DNA of 64,000 bases from Chlorokybus atmophyticus (GCA_009103225.1 RHPI01002533.1:171000-234999), one strand, 5' to 3'; shown: positions 23,456 to 36,099, numbered from the stretch's first letter. Notes: a model not told the origin generated them from the sequence alone. Program-made: numbers and translations.

Positions 23456-24350
23456 TGTAACGATACCACTACTTGCTTGCTGGTCGGGGCTTGGCAAACT
23501 TATGCACAAGCAGTAAGGACAGCGGAAGTCCCACCAGCACCACGGTGCACGGGAAGTTGCAGAAGCGCACCAAGGAAGGAGAGGATGACTACCAACCTCT
23601 CACACAGCTCCAGCCCCAGGCACACCCACGCCCAACACACCCACATGCACACACACAACACCACACCCCACAAGGGATGAGGGGAAAGCCCCCCCTTCAA
23701 CAGCTACAACCAGGCACCCCACACAGAAGTGGCCCTCAAGTGGTGAACACACTCTGATCCCTACTCAAGGTTGCTACTAAGTTTATACTACTAACTTTAT
23801 ACCACTCGCTGCTCTCCCGACCTGGCACACAGGATGTCGAAGGCCCTGTCACTGTGTGCTGACCTTTCAGCACAAGCTGACCTTGTCCAACACAAGACAA
23901 CAACCTCGGGACTATTAAACTTCCTCGGTTTCCCATACGAGGAACAATCCTACCTCGGAACCACAAACATAGGCTCTCCTAGTACAGTAGTACTTGCGGA
24001 TTGCCCACAGGCATCACATTAGCCTTGCGACTGTTATCATAGTGGCAAATCGCACTACCACATTATGATCATGTGGTTTGCCAACTTGTCTTTCTTTCTT
24101 AGAGCTGTCACATCCTGTGGCAACTCATAGGTTTGGGCCAAAGGCCTCAGGCACTGACCAGCTCCGTGCTAGCCCTCATCAATGCCTTGTGTAGTTCATC
24201 ACACTCAAGGCCATATAGGCTCAAGAGTAGACCTACATGAGAGCGCACCCCACAAGCACACATGCTTATGGAATGGAAAACCCACTTAGTCTCTTCTTAC
24301 TAGATAAGTAAGGGACAAAGAATGATTTTGCTAGCCTTATAGGCGTGACA
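23456..24350 (-). repeat. 5' LTR of the gypsy element
   Basis: This 895-bp partner of 17473-18365 begins TGTAACGATACC and ends GGCGTGACA on the plus strand. It is followed by the GGTTG duplication. Confidence 0.93.
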
Positions 24351-24618
24351 GGTTGAGTAGAGTTGTAGCTTCTTGGCGTGTCCTCTCGCGCCGCTCCTAG
24401 TCGAAGCGTGCAGCTGCAGTTTTGTCCGCATGTTCTTGTGCTTGCTGTGCTTGCTTGGCCGCTGCCTCTGCTGCTTTTGCTGCACGTTTGGCTGCATTCT
24501 GTGCATGCTGTGCTGCTGCTTTAGCTGCTTGCTGCTTCTTCCTTGCTGCAGATGCCTAAGCCTTTTGGGCTGCTGCAACTGCTCGCTCTGCACCGGCTGC
24601 AGCACGTGCATCTTTCTT

Positions 24619-26687
24619 TTATTGAATAGCTTCCTTCTCTCTCTTGTTCTCCTCCTCAAGCTCAAATTGCCGATTCTTAACGTCTTCGTGTGTGAGCCAT
24701 TGTGCAGTTTGGGGTCCGACTTCAACCTTTCTCATTTTAGGCGCGAGGGGGGGGGGGGGGGGGGGGNNNNNNNNNNNNNNNNNNNNNNNNNNNNNNNNNN
24801 NNNNNNNNNNNNNNNNNNNNNNNNNNNNNNNNNNNNNNNNNNNNNNNNNNNNNNNNNNNNNNNNNNNNNNNNNNNNNNNNNNNNNNNNNNNNNNNNNNNN
24901 NNNNNNNNNNNNNNNNNNNNNNNNNNNNNNNNNNNNNNNNNNNNNNNNNNNNNNNNNNNNNNNNNNNNNNNNNNNNNNNNNNNNNNNNGGGGGGGGGGGG
25001 GGGGGGGGGGGGAGCACTGGAGTCTGATGCTGGTGTTGCTGTCTCCTCTCTGGGTTCCTCCTCCTCTCTAGGCTCCTGGTTGACACCATCAACGGCGTCC
25101 ATAAACACATTGAGCAGTCCCTTTGGGGGTTCTGGAGGCAGGTATTTGTCCACCGCACAGTCATTCCAGGGTGAGATGCCTGCATGCACAACTGTGAGAC
25201 ACAAATCTTCTGCATGGCATCACGGAAGGACACACATAGCCACTCATCTTACCGCATGCCTTGAAGCCAGCCACTATGTTGCTTGCACCCAGCCTTGCAT
25301 GAAAGCATGGCACGAGCATCTTCAAGAAATCTTCATTAGAGAGCCCTCTCACATGCCTTTTTTGGTTGTTCCATGTACAGTACTCCTTCCGATACTGCGC
25401 CTTGAAGCTGCTGAAGCAAGATACATCAAGCACCTACAATCTGTGTTGTCGCGCCACGTCTCCTCGACTGCCATGTTACCTCAATGCACCCACAGCACAT
25501 GTCCACCATGCTGCTACTTATGCACAACACTGCAACTGCATGCAATGTCTCCTCCTTCTACTCATACACTAGCATGTCCAACTATATGTATAGTAAACAG
25601 GCTACACGAGGGTGATGATGATGATCTCCTCCTTGTAGATGTACTTGCTGAGCAGGGCACGATAGTATGCGCCAATGTCACACGCTTACACAACAACAAT
25701 TTCAGCTAAGGCACCAATAGCATACAACACACGAAGATGTATTGCACTAGTGTTATGGCACTTGTATGGCAACTTGCTGACCATATAGCCAACATCTGCT
25801 TAGTCACACTACTTATACAATGAACAAGTCAATGCACATGTTTAAATTTAGCACAACCACCTCGAAATGCACTAGACCATGGTCAAAGCTACTTGGACTT
25901 GCTCTCCTCCATCTCCAGCTCCAATCCACGCCTCTGATTATGAGTAGATCGTCTCCATGATCAGCTCGTGCCTGCCACATGGATGCCCACTCCTTTCACC
26001 AGTCCTTCTCCACTCACAACTACCACAATAGCCCCGATTACACCCACCGGATCTCGGTTACGCTGATGTTCGGTTACACTGACTGTAACTCGCCAAATGC
26101 ACTTCCCCTCACTCAATAACTTCCTTATCTACCTTCCCATCACAAAACCCACCAGACATCATTGTCTAGATATGCTTCTACAAGCAAATCTTACTACCTC
26201 ATGTCTACAACCAGCCCACAATCTGTTATTCCCCTGCATGTAGTCATATCCCGAGACAGTCATATATCGAGACAACTCAGCTCAAGTCCTTCACCAGCAT
26301 GACAGTGTGTCGTGTGTGGGGGCATGACCAGCACCTCCAGTCCCATTCCCTTGCACTTGTCTATTGCAGACACACTGTAACAACTCACGTGACCATCACA
26401 GATCAGCAGCGCAGGGTTACAAGGACTGATACCACCAGGCATGTGCAAAGCCAGATAATCAAACCAAGTGGCGAAGTGCTCAAATATCATCCAAGCGTTT
26501 TCTTGCACATTAAGAGAAGCACCAGGGAGGTTGACGGCTTCTGACCACTCTGGGTAAAGGTGCTTGCCATTTAGGATTGCAGTTGAAGGGATAGCACAGC
26601 CAGAAGCTGTCACAGCCGCCATGAAGGTGATATGTTGTCTTGCACCAGATGTTGCCAACTGTGCCCATTTTGATCCACTACACACAA
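24619..26687 (-). pseudogene. DDE_1 (pogo/CENP-B-like) transposase, C-terminal half, interrupted by an N gap
   Basis: Exons can be read on the minus strand. The first (26687 down to about 26270) has SKWAQLATSGARQHITFMAA, HLYPEWSEA and LLICDGHVSCYSV (DDE Asp), with LVMPPHTTHC. The second starts near 25436 with DVSCFSSFKAQYRKEY and ends NIVAGFKACG. The third starts near 25188 with ISPWNDCAVDKYLPPEPP and runs into an acidic, Pro-rich part. After the gap the frame continues KMRKVEVGPQTAQWLTHEDV and an Ala/Lys/Gln-rich coiled coil with stops. The N-terminal exons are missing: copy A of the large element starts at 26728. A candidate for the lost HTH lies at 58894-59250 on the same strand. Confidence 0.72.
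24767..24988. other. Assembly gap (222 N) between two G homopolymers
   Basis: The gap is preceded by 20 G (24747-24766) and followed by 24 G (24989-25012). It lies inside a Pro-coding stretch of the transposase on the minus strand. The unresolved bases may be a G-rich or other low-complexity tract that stopped sequencing. Confidence 0.97.
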
Positions 26688-26879
26688 CAATGTTGTTATC
26701 GGAGTCAGCACCGCATGCTTGCTAGCCACAACGTCGCAAAATGTTTCTCCTGCCGGTCGACTAACTATTGGCAACGACCGTGCACTTAATGAAACCAATT
26801 TAGACTGTCATGGCTCAGTCTACCTGTAATCTCGACACAGGGACCTGAGTACAACTTCCGTTACTATCAGGCCCTTTCC

Positions 26880-27140
26880 GTTACAATTCAGTTTTTAATA
26901 GGTGACTACACCTAATCAACAGGCACCTGTTAATTACTTATCAGGCCTTAACAGATGATTATGATTAACTAACAGGCACCTGTTAGTTACACATCAGGCA
27001 TTAACAGGTGACTACACCTACTTAGCAGGCACTTGCAAGTTACACATCAGTCTTACTTGGGTGATTCAGCCTATGTGACAGGCACCTGCAGGTTACACAC
27101 CAGTCCAGTGCAGGCGACTGAGCCTAATTCATAAGCACCA
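26880..27140. repeat. Subterminal repeat array, copy A
   Basis: Several degenerate units of the form AACAGGCACCTGTTAGTTAC and CATCAGGC.TTAACAGGTGACT follow one another near the left terminus. Most contain the palindrome AGGNNCCT. The arrangement resembles the subterminal transposase-binding repeats of many DNA transposons. Confidence 0.7.
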
Positions 27141-27504
27141 ACAAGGTAATTATTGCTAAAATAAGGCATTTTTTAAGCAACAGAAGGTGACTAATGCCTA
27201 ACTGTCGTTATATGTATTTGCATAGCATGACTATACGCGACTATCACTGACTGCCAGCATCGTTTTGTGCCTGTGTTGTGTACAGGTACCTGACATGTGT
27301 ACAGTGTCTCTCAATCACTTGTTAAGGCTTGTAGTTAGATTATGTGACTCGAATGCATGCAGTTCTGTTGTATATCATAGGGATGCAAGTATTGACATGC
27401 ATGAGCATAATAACGATTAACTGAGCTGGTTTAAGATGCACAACACTAAGTCACAAGAGCCTTGCAGCTGTGTACACTACCAGCTAAACGGACTACCAAC
27501 TGCG

Positions 27505-29293
27505 CTACAGCTCCTCTCCATCATCGCTTTGCTCGTCATCATGGAACAAAGCACCACGCGCTGGGGCCTGTGGAGGAGACGCCGGAGCTTGCTCTTCCTC
27601 CTCAAACGGTTGCGCAAGCCAATCAAATGCCGCTTTTGCCTCAGCGAGCGGGTCACGAGCTGCCGTTTCTTGCGGCCGGCGCCGATTGGGATCTTTCAAG
27701 TATTCGACACGAGATGCAGTGCGGCGTTTCACAAGGGTGAATGGCTGGAGGGCTGCGTACCGTTGCCTCATCTCCCGCTTCATTGACATGATGATGATCA
27801 TGGTGTTGATTTCGCTGAGGTACTCTTCATGTGTGTCGATGCTGGCAGCTAGGAGAGGGTCTCCATCCTTGCCCTTTATGATGCGCTCCACCTGCGTAGC
27901 ATACAAGCATGTCTTAGTGGCATTGAAAGACACTATTCACTGCAGCGCATCTGCAAGCCTGTAGTTTGGGGCTACAGCATTCCTAAATTGCTAGTGATTG
28001 AGAGATTCAGAGTGCTCACCGTAAGCAACAGGTATGCGAGGTGGTTGACTGTCAGCTGCCGGCGACCAGGTGTAGTGACAGCGTAAGACCAGCATTGCAC
28101 GATCATTTGCCAGATTATGGGATTGCCCCAGTCATGGATGTATCTCCTCCGCACCCGGGCTGCATTGTCGGTCACCTCAAATTTCCGCCATGACTTGTTT
28201 GCGAGAGTCATACCAACAAGGCATTAGTCACAATATGGACAGTTCAAGTTGAGCCTGCACTAGGCTAGAATAGTGCCTGTGACTTACTTTGGAGCGCGTT
28301 GCACATCTGGGCTTTTTGGGTCTCGAGGTCTATTAGGGCGTTGATGTGCTTGATTGAATCGGTTAGAATAGGCGACATGCGTACGTGTGTATGAAGGCTG
28401 AATAAAAAGGCAGTGTTGCATAGCAGACATGGTGGTGAGGGACCCAACTCACTTGCGCTTGTTGCTGTTAAACAGTGCCTACTTGTACTCCTTCTCAAGA
28501 ACATGCTTGATCTTGGTGACATTCTCAGATCGACTTGTGTAGCTTTCTTCAAGGCGACACTCCGGTGGAAGGGGCACTCCTTGGGCGTCCAGTACACCTT
28601 ATAGAACTTGGCCGCATCGGCCTTGTCGTCATGGTCGAAGCCAACTACCTGTCACTGGCAGGTTGGTCAGTGTCACGGTGCTGTGAGGTCATGAAGCATT
28701 CTCAGCACCTGACACATGACGTTACAAATAGTGTCCTTATTAGGATAAACGTGGCTCTCTACCCAGTGGCCGTTTATGATTTCAACGACGTCATCGCAAA
28801 TGCTGTCCACAAAAGAACAATCCGTTACACATAGTGTCACAGTGTCAGAGTGTCACACAGTGCTTACCTCGTTGCCAATCTTCCACATGCTTGGGGAAGG
28901 GTTGCTGATGGCCGAGGTTGCTATGTCACGGCCAAATGCGTTTGGGTTGGGGGTTTCAATCGACCCTCTGCAAGCACGACCTGTGTCCAGAACGCATGCA
29001 GTGAGTCACTGTGCCAGTTATGAAAGAAGCAAGCATCAAAGTTTGAAGTTAAGCAAGAAGCAACATGCATAGTGCATCAAGAACGCATGCATTCTAGCTT
29101 GCCCTTGCGACTGCGGTGTCAGGTGGAGTTGTTGTAATGGGCTGGGTGTTAGCGCGGGGTCTTGCTGCTATTGGTTGGCTAAGAGTGGCTGCTGCTGGTT
29201 GGCGACGGTTGCCTGGTTGAACACTGGGGGCAATGTGAACCAATGGCGCCGACCTCCACGACGAGGTGCACCTGCAGGTGGACCACGAGACAT
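27505..29293 (-). pseudogene. Older, damaged copy of the unrecognised seven-exon gene
   Basis: Exon for exon it matches the gene at 34098-35925. The last exon is open (VERIIKGKDGDPLLAASIDT, ending in a Pro/Glu-rich tail). Exon 1 acquires an early stop after VANQ, and the exon near 28500 carries frame-changing differences. Its start codon faces the plus-strand OTU gene across a promoter palindrome region. Confidence 0.7.
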
Positions 29294-29460
29294 CTATCTA
29301 TGTGATAGTTGGGTGCCGCCTGCTTAGCTGATGGTGGCGCTGCCGCATCCAACGCTGCCGCCGCCAGGTGGCCCGCCCAAGTGTATGAGGCGCGAAAACG
29401 AAAATGAGGCTGTTTTGAACGTCTAGTGTCCCGCACTGGAGTCACACTTGTGCATCCTTC

Positions 29461-29639
29461 TCCTATGGTTGATGGTACGACATATGCATTCGTACCATCC
29501 ATGCTTCGTACAACCAAGGGTGTAGTGGCTTGGGCGTGACATTAATGGTACGACAGAGGCATCTCTCATCCAACCCTGCCATTGGCGTACTATGCCTCTG
29601 TCGTATCATCCATAATACGACAGAGGCATTGCTCGACCA
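29461..29639. promoter_or_regulatory. Shared bidirectional promoter palindromes, copy A
   Basis: Contains ATGGTACGACA three times in degenerate form, including ATGGTACGACAGAGGCATCT and GTCGTATCATCCATAATACGAC followed by GAGGCATTGCTCG. It separates two divergent genes. Related modules stand before every gene set of the element. Confidence 0.65.
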
Positions 29640-29877
29640 GCCCTAATGGGAGTTAGCGTGCACTCACCCAAACAGCTTCAGATATGGCTGGATGGTGGCA
29701 CGCAGGGGCATCAGGTCGATGATGGCTCGAATGTCAGGCATGGTGGACTTGGGTTCGACTAGGAGGCGGAGGACCAGGAGTTGGAGGCGGCGGCGGCGGC
29801 GGCGTGGCACATTTTGCGAGACGTTGTGGTCGTAAGAGTTCAAACAGCGAAGCCAGCTAATACCGGGCGCCATGTTA

Positions 29878-32800
29878 TGGATCATGGCAGGCGTCAGCAA
29901 TGGGGCTGTCCAACATGCATCACCAACATTGGACAAACCAGCAGGCAAGCCATTAAGGACCATCTTCACACAGAGAGCTGCTTGGTGGCTCGCTTTCTGC
30001 AACAAGGAGTGGATCGGGAGCTGCAGTCCTTGGAGCCCCTTGTCAAAACCATGCGGGACCAATTGCGGCTGTGGGAACAAGCACAAAGGAATGCAGAGGT
30101 ACGCTCAACAGTCACATGCATTTCCTTGCAAGAGCAATTTGTTTTTTAGCGCAGTCCATGTGATATATGTAGCGTGGCTGCAGGCCTCCACTATTCATCC
30201 ATACCCACCACACAGTCAAGCCGACGTTGCGGAAGCCAGAGCAGATAGACAGACCTGGGCGGCGGTATGTTGTTGCCAATCTCGCTGTGCATGTTGACTG
30301 CATGCACCTCCAATGCATGCCTACCTTTGCATGCTAGGATGTGCGTGAGCGTGCGAAGTCGCGCGCGCGTGCCAAACAAAGTAGGCTGCGTTTGAGCACA
30401 GGAGCGCGTGGCCATTCATCCGGCATTCAACCAGTAGTGCATCAACCAGCAATAACGCAGTCCATGCCATCATTCGCGCATCGATCAGCAATGCCACAGG
30501 TTACTGTTCGAAGCAACCAATAAATAATGGTGTGACGCAGTTGACTATTGCAATTGCAGTGTCGCAAGCATGCAGCCAACCCACATGTGGATGGTTGACA
30601 GCATCACAGTGCACTAGGTCATGTTGGAGCTCATATGCAAGCCTGGATTCAATCCCATCAACTGGTCCTTCAATCCCACTTGCTGATGGGCGCGGCGGCA
30701 ATGCGGCATCAGTTCAACATGCATGTTGGCCTGTTGAATCCCAACATGTCCATTGAGGCAGTGGCGCATCCTGTGCCCACGGCTCACGAGCTCCGTGACG
30801 AGTCTGCGATTGAGGGTGGCGGGGAGAGTGCACCCAATACCACCTTGTCAGCCCCCATGGCTTCCCCTGCTCCATGCAGCCCACGGGCCATTGAGGTAAG
30901 TCGTTGTCTTTTATGCTTGTGCCTTTGTAACAATGCGTCAGGCACTGCATAAGCTTATATTTGTCCTTTGCAACATTGCGAGCCATTTCATCCTGGGTCT
31001 TATATACAGCCCCCCTTGCTGCATGCACAAGTGGTCTTTTCTGCCGCACCTGCTCCCCTCGCAGCCAGAGCGCATCCACCTTCCGCGGCACCAGTTCTTC
31101 ATGCACTGCCGTCTCCTCCACGGGCAGCACCGATGATTGCGGGGCAACAATCCTTCTTGCCGCAACCGGCGAGACCACAGCATAATGCAACAACCGATGT
31201 GGCTTCTGCACCTACCTTACCCCACCCGCTGCAAGTTGAAGCCGGCAGTCTGCCCCAAGCTCAGGTACTTTATCAGTCACCGTGACTCTTGCCGTCGATA
31301 GTTGGACACACCATTTCAGTGCTGTATGCGCATGCAGTAGGGGTCACCACCTGCCATCGAGTTATCGGAGGAGCTGGCCGCAACCCGCATACGGCCATCA
31401 GTCATGTTTAGTGGCCAGCTCGCCTAATGGGACCACTTCAATGCGCCAACGGATGGTAATTGCTTCTACCATTGTGAGTTTCGCGCCAGGCCATCCATAG
31501 CGCAAAGTGTCCTGGATAATCACAAGTGCCCCATCTCGAGCAGATTTTTGGCCATGCTGGTCAGCATGGACGACGATGGCAGGGGCAAAATCACCGCCAA
31601 GGTTGTCGATGCAGGTGTGGCGAGCAGAATCGTAGACTTTTGCAGAGCCACTGGTGCCGCGGGAGAGATGGCACAGTATCATGACAAACTGCCTGCGACC
31701 ATATTGGCTAATGTTAATTGCATTGACATAACCATAGCCAAGGTGCGACAAATCGTGCGGAGAAAAGATGTGTATGTGGAGCACCTGCAGATGACCACGT
31801 TTGCTAACAAGCTGGGCTTGTTGATTGGCTGCGTGACCGTTCAGTGCGAGCATGGGGAGTGGGTGCCACGGCCCGGCAGCGCAGTTTAGATTGGAAATAA
31901 AGAAGCCCCCAACTCGGTTCTGGTGGTGGGCAACACTGCTCATGATGAGCCAGAAGCACACTTTTTGCTCCTCAAGCCTGCGAGCACCGAACAATGGTCG
32001 TGGCTTATGCATGAAGTGCCACCGGAGGTAACAGACCTGATCGGAGAGTGGCAGAATGGCGTTGCCAATTCCCCGCTACCACCGGCTGCGACCCAAGGTG
32101 CTGCGCCAACGCCTCAGGCCTCGCCTTCGTGTGCTAGGCAAGAATTAGCCGATTGTCTTGCACATCCTGCCTCCCCTCAACCACAGCCACATGCTCGCAA
32201 TAACAATACAGCACCCTCCCTTCATGCTGCGGAGACTCACTCGCCATCGCACTCTGACCATCCGGCGGCATCTCCATTAAAAAGCAGCGGTAGCTCGCCC
32301 TCTCCCTCCAAGCTTGCCACATTGATCCGAGCCTGTCTTGTTGGTAAAGAGACTGATCGAGGTGTCCTGAAAGCTGCGCTAAAAGACAAAGGCTTCATGC
32401 TCAACCTCATTAAGCAACATGAGGTCCTGGAGGAACGGGAGGCAACCAACAAGCGCAAGGCTGTGAAGCAAGAAGATAACGCCTTACCTTCTCTGAGTGA
32501 CAGTGCCACGGAGAGCGCCTGCCAGGATGTGCAGGTTGACAAAAAAAAAAAGAAGAAGGGTGTTGGAACAAAGGACGCTGACATGATCAAAAAAGGAAAG
32601 GTGAGGCATCGTTACAACATTAGAAGAAGCACAGCGCCTTGAAGCCTCACTGGGGCTGACTGTGTTTTCTGAGTAGGCACAGGCGGTTTTACAGCGTCAT
32701 GAAGCTGCTCAGCATCGTCCAGAAAACAGCCGGTGCGGCACGAGCTGTCTAAGGTCAAAGCACCGACGCGCAGACGCTTGGAGGGTCTGACTTGTAGTGC

Positions 32801-33120
32801 AAAGAAGTTGATCGCCCTACAATACAACCAAGACGCGCTGCATCACCGCATGCGGCATACATAGAGGTGGGTGACAAAAGTATGCAATAAGTGGGAGTAC
32901 AGGCGGAGAGTGCGGTCTACACAGACCTCTGAGGATTGAACGTGGTTGGAACCCAAACACGACATGGCCATCCGTAGTACGTTGTTGCCCCGCGCCTTCC
33001 TCGATATGATGGTGTTGTTGCTGCCGCAGCAACCCAGCAATGTGAAAGAGCTATCCGCGGAGCAGAAGGTCGACCTGCTGCAACAGATGTATCTGTTGAT
33101 GTTGTCGGGTCGAGGAGAGT
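29878..33120 (+). pseudogene. Older, damaged copy of the C2HC-OTU-RING gene, 3' truncated
   Basis: The exons match those at 36522-39790. OTU residues PTDGNCFYHC and AHFLLLKP are present. In-frame TAA replaces Ser just before the OTU core (near 31423), TAG replaces Trp near 31887, and a short deletion removes residues before KITAK. The copy breaks off before the RING-coding exon. Confidence 0.75.
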
Positions 33121-33273
33121 CGAGGGTCACACTGTCTCGGGCCGCTGCAGGGAAAGTCATGCGTGCTAGCCCTGCTGCTGCATGTTATAACATGTAGCAA
33201 AAGTAAAAGATAACCCAGCTTGTATGGCGAGGAGTGCTTGGTGGAGCTGCTCCGCTGTTGCTGAGTCACACGG

Positions 33274-33285
33274 ACATCGTCGCAA
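33274..33285 (+). repeat. Left terminal inverted repeat of the large element
   Basis: ACATCGTCGCAA is the exact reverse complement of 47849-47860. Homology with copy A starts at the same place, which independently marks this as the left border. Confidence 0.65.
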
Positions 33286-33419
33286 TATGTTTTCCCTGCC
33301 GGCCGACTAAATATTGGCAACGGCCGTGCACCTGAGGACGCTAATTTAGACTGTCGTGGCTCAGGCCACCTGTAATCTTGATACAGGGACCTAATAGTAA
33401 CTTTCGTTACTGTAAGGCC

Positions 33420-33735
33420 CTTTTTGTTACAATTTAGTCTTTAACAGTTGACTTTGCCTAACTAACAGGCGCCTGTTAGTTACCTATCAGGCTCTATCAG
33501 GTGACTTTATAGAATGAACAGGCACCTGTTAGTTACACACCAGGCCGTAACAAATGACTTGGTGTAATTTACAGGCAACTGTTAGTCACACATCAGGCCT
33601 TATTAGGTGACTACAACCAATCAACGGGCACCTGTAAGTTACACATCAGTCTTACCTAGGTGACTCGCCTATGTGACAGGCACCTACAGGTTACACACCA
33701 GTGCAGCGCAGGCGACTAAGCCTAATTCACAATTA
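33420..33735. repeat. Subterminal repeat array, copy B
   Basis: Same array as at 26880-27140, with units such as AACAGGCGCCTGTTAGTTAC and CAGGTGACTTT. CAGGCGCCTG here is a perfect palindrome. Confidence 0.7.
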
Positions 33736-34097
33736 CCAACTAGGTAATTATCGTCAAAATAAGGCATTCTTCAACAACTGAAGGTGACCAATGCCTAACT
33801 GTCGTCATATGTATTTGCATAGCTTGACTACACGCGACTGTCACTGACTTCCAGCATTGTTATGTGCCCGTGCTGTGTACATGTACCTGAAATGTGTACA
33901 GTGTCTCTCAGTCACTTGCCAAGGCTTGTGGTTCGATTATGTGACTCGAATGCAGTTCTGTTGTATATCATAGGGATGCAAGTATTGATGTGCATGAGCA
34001 TAATAACGATTGACTGAGCTGGTTTAAGATGCACAACACTCAGTCACAAGAGCCTTGTAGCTATGTACACTACCAGCTAAACGGACTACCAACTGCG

Positions 34098-35925
34098 CTA
34101 CAGCTCCTCTCCATCAGCGCTGGTCTCGTCATTACGGAACAAAGCACCACGCGCTGGGGCCTGTGGAGGAGACGCCGGAGCTTGCTCTTCCTCCTCAAAC
34201 GGTTGTGCCAGCCAATCAAATGCCGCTTCTGCCTCAGCGAGCGGGTCACGAGCTGCTGTCTCTTGCGGCCGGCGCCGATTGGGATCTTTCAGGTATTCGA
34301 CACAAGATGCAGTGCGGCGTTTCACAAGGGTGAATGGCTGGAGGGCTGCGTACCGTTGCCTCATCTCCCGCTTCATTGACATGATCATGGTGTTGATTTC
34401 GCTGAGGTACTCTTCATGTGTGTCTATGCTGGCAGCTAGGAGAGGGTCTCCATCCTTGCCCTTTAGGATGCGCTCCACCTGCGTAGTTTACAGGCATGTC
34501 TTAGTGGCATCGAAAGCCACTATGATCTGCAACGCGTCTGCAAGCCTGTAGTTTGGGGCTACAGCGTTCCTGAATTGCTAATGATGGAGTTCAGAGTGCT
34601 CACCGTAAGCAACAGGTATGCGAGGTGGTTGACTGTCAGCTGCCGGCGACCAGGTGTAGTGACGGCGTAAGACCAGCATTGCACGATCATTTGCCAGATT
34701 ATGGGATTGCCCCATTCATGGATGTATCTCCTCCGCTCCGGGTCTGCAGTGTCGGTCACCTCAAATCTCCGCCATGACTTGTCTGCGACAGTCATACCGA
34801 CAAGGCATTAGTCACGAAATAGATAGTTCAAGTTGAGCCTGCACCAGGCTAGAATAGTGCCTGTGACTTACTTTGGAGCGCGTTGCGCATCTGGGCTTTT
34901 TGGGTCTCGGGGTTCATTAGGGCGTCGATGTGCCTGATTGAATCGGTTACAATAGGCGAGATGAGTACGTGTGTATGGAGGCTGAGTAAGAAGGCAGTGT
35001 TGCATAGCAGACATGGTGGTGAGGGACCCAACTCACTTGCGCTTGTTGCTGTTAAACAGTGTCCACTTGTACTCCTTCTCAAGGACATGCTTGATCTTGG
35101 TGACGTTCTCAGACCGGACCTGCGTAGCTTTCTTCAGGGCGACACTCCAGTGGAAGGGGCACTCCTTGGGAGTCCAGTACACCTCATAGAACTTGGCCGC
35201 ATCGGCCTCGTCGTCATGGTCGAAGCCAACTACCTGTCACGGGCAGGTTGGTCAGTGTCACGGTGCAGTGCGGTCATGAAGCATTCACAGCACCTGACAC
35301 ATGACGTTACGAATAGTGTCCTCCTTGGGATAAACGTGGCTCTCTACCCAGTGGCCGTTTATGATTTCAACGACGGCATCTCGCAAATGCTGTCCACAGA
35401 AGAACAATCCGTTACACACATACACACAGTGTCACAGTGTCACACAGTGCTTACCTCGTTGCCAATCTTCCACTTGCTTGGGGAAGGGTTGCTGACGGCC
35501 GAGGTTGCCACGTCACGGCCAAATGCGTTTGGGTTGGGGGTTCCAATCGACCCTCTGCAAGCACAACCACATGAGTCATGCTGCCAGCCATGAAAGATGC
35601 AACCCTCACAGTTGCAAAAGAAGAACAACGTGCACAGTGTATCCAGAACGCATGCAGTGAGTCACTGTGCTAGTCATGATAGAAGCAAGCATCCAAGTTA
35701 GAAGTTGAGCAAGAAGCAACGTGCACAGTGCATCAAGAACGCATGCAGTCTAGCTTGCCCTTGCGACTGCGGTGTCAGGTGGAGTTGTTGTGATGTGCTG
35801 GGCGTTAGCGCGGGGTCTTGCTGCGATTGGTTGGCAACGGTTGCCTGGTTGAACACTGGGGGCAATGTGGACAACTGGCGCCGACCTCCACGACGAGGTG
35901 CACTTACGGATGGACCACGAGGCAT
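34098..35925 (-). CDS. Unrecognised seven-exon gene of the large element
   Basis: Seven exons with GT-AG junctions can be joined into roughly 400 residues. Exon 1 (ATG at 35925) is basic and Gln/Pro-rich (MPRGPSVSAPRRGGRR). Later exons read GSIGTPNPNAFGRDVATSAV, HLRDAVVEIINGHWVESHV, VVGFDHDDEADAAKFYEVYW, DKSWRRFEVTDTADPERRRY then WGNPIIWQMIVQCWSYAV, and a last exon starting VERILKGKDGDPLLAASIDT that ends in a Pro/Glu-rich acidic tail. I recognise no domain. The same reading frames stay open in most of the older copy, which supports real coding. It is transcribed divergently from the OTU-RING gene. An N-terminal basic and central Trp-rich region could be DNA-binding, but that is a guess. Confidence 0.6.
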
Positions 35926-36099
35926 CTCTCCAACTGATAGTCGGGTGCCGCCTGTTTAGCTGTAAGTGGCGCTGCCGCCTCCAACGCTGCCGCCGCCGGT
36001 TGGCCCGCCCGAATGTATGAGGCGCGAAAACGAAAATGAGGCGGTTTTGAACGTCTAGAGTCCCGCACTAGAGTCGCACTTGTAGTGCGTCCTTGCTCC

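Larger units (their letters stand above)
17473..24350 (-). mobile_element. Ty3/gypsy chromodomain LTR retrotransposon, full length, inactivated
   Basis: Two LTRs (17473-18365 and 23456-24350) in direct orientation start with TG and end with CA. They are bounded by a 5-bp target-site duplication GGTTG (17468-17472 and 24351-24355). Read on the minus strand, the order is LTR, PBS, gag-like, protease, RT, RNase H, integrase, GPY/F, chromodomain, PPT, LTR. This order and the C-terminal chromodomain define the chromovirus branch. The LTRs differ by scattered substitutions and small indels, so the insertion is not recent. Stops and frameshifts interrupt the polyprotein, and the catalytic motifs of protease and RT are altered. 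Confidence 0.95.
26728..33120. mobile_element. Left part of an older copy (copy A) of the large Plavaka-type element
   Basis: It aligns along its length with 33274-39790: same genes, same introns, same regulatory palindromes. The left end reads ACAACGTCGCAA (26728-26739), one mismatch from the terminus of the younger copy. Homology ends at about 33120, inside the exon that would lead to the RING domain. The missing right part is probably the fragment at 53685-58723. Confidence 0.85.
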
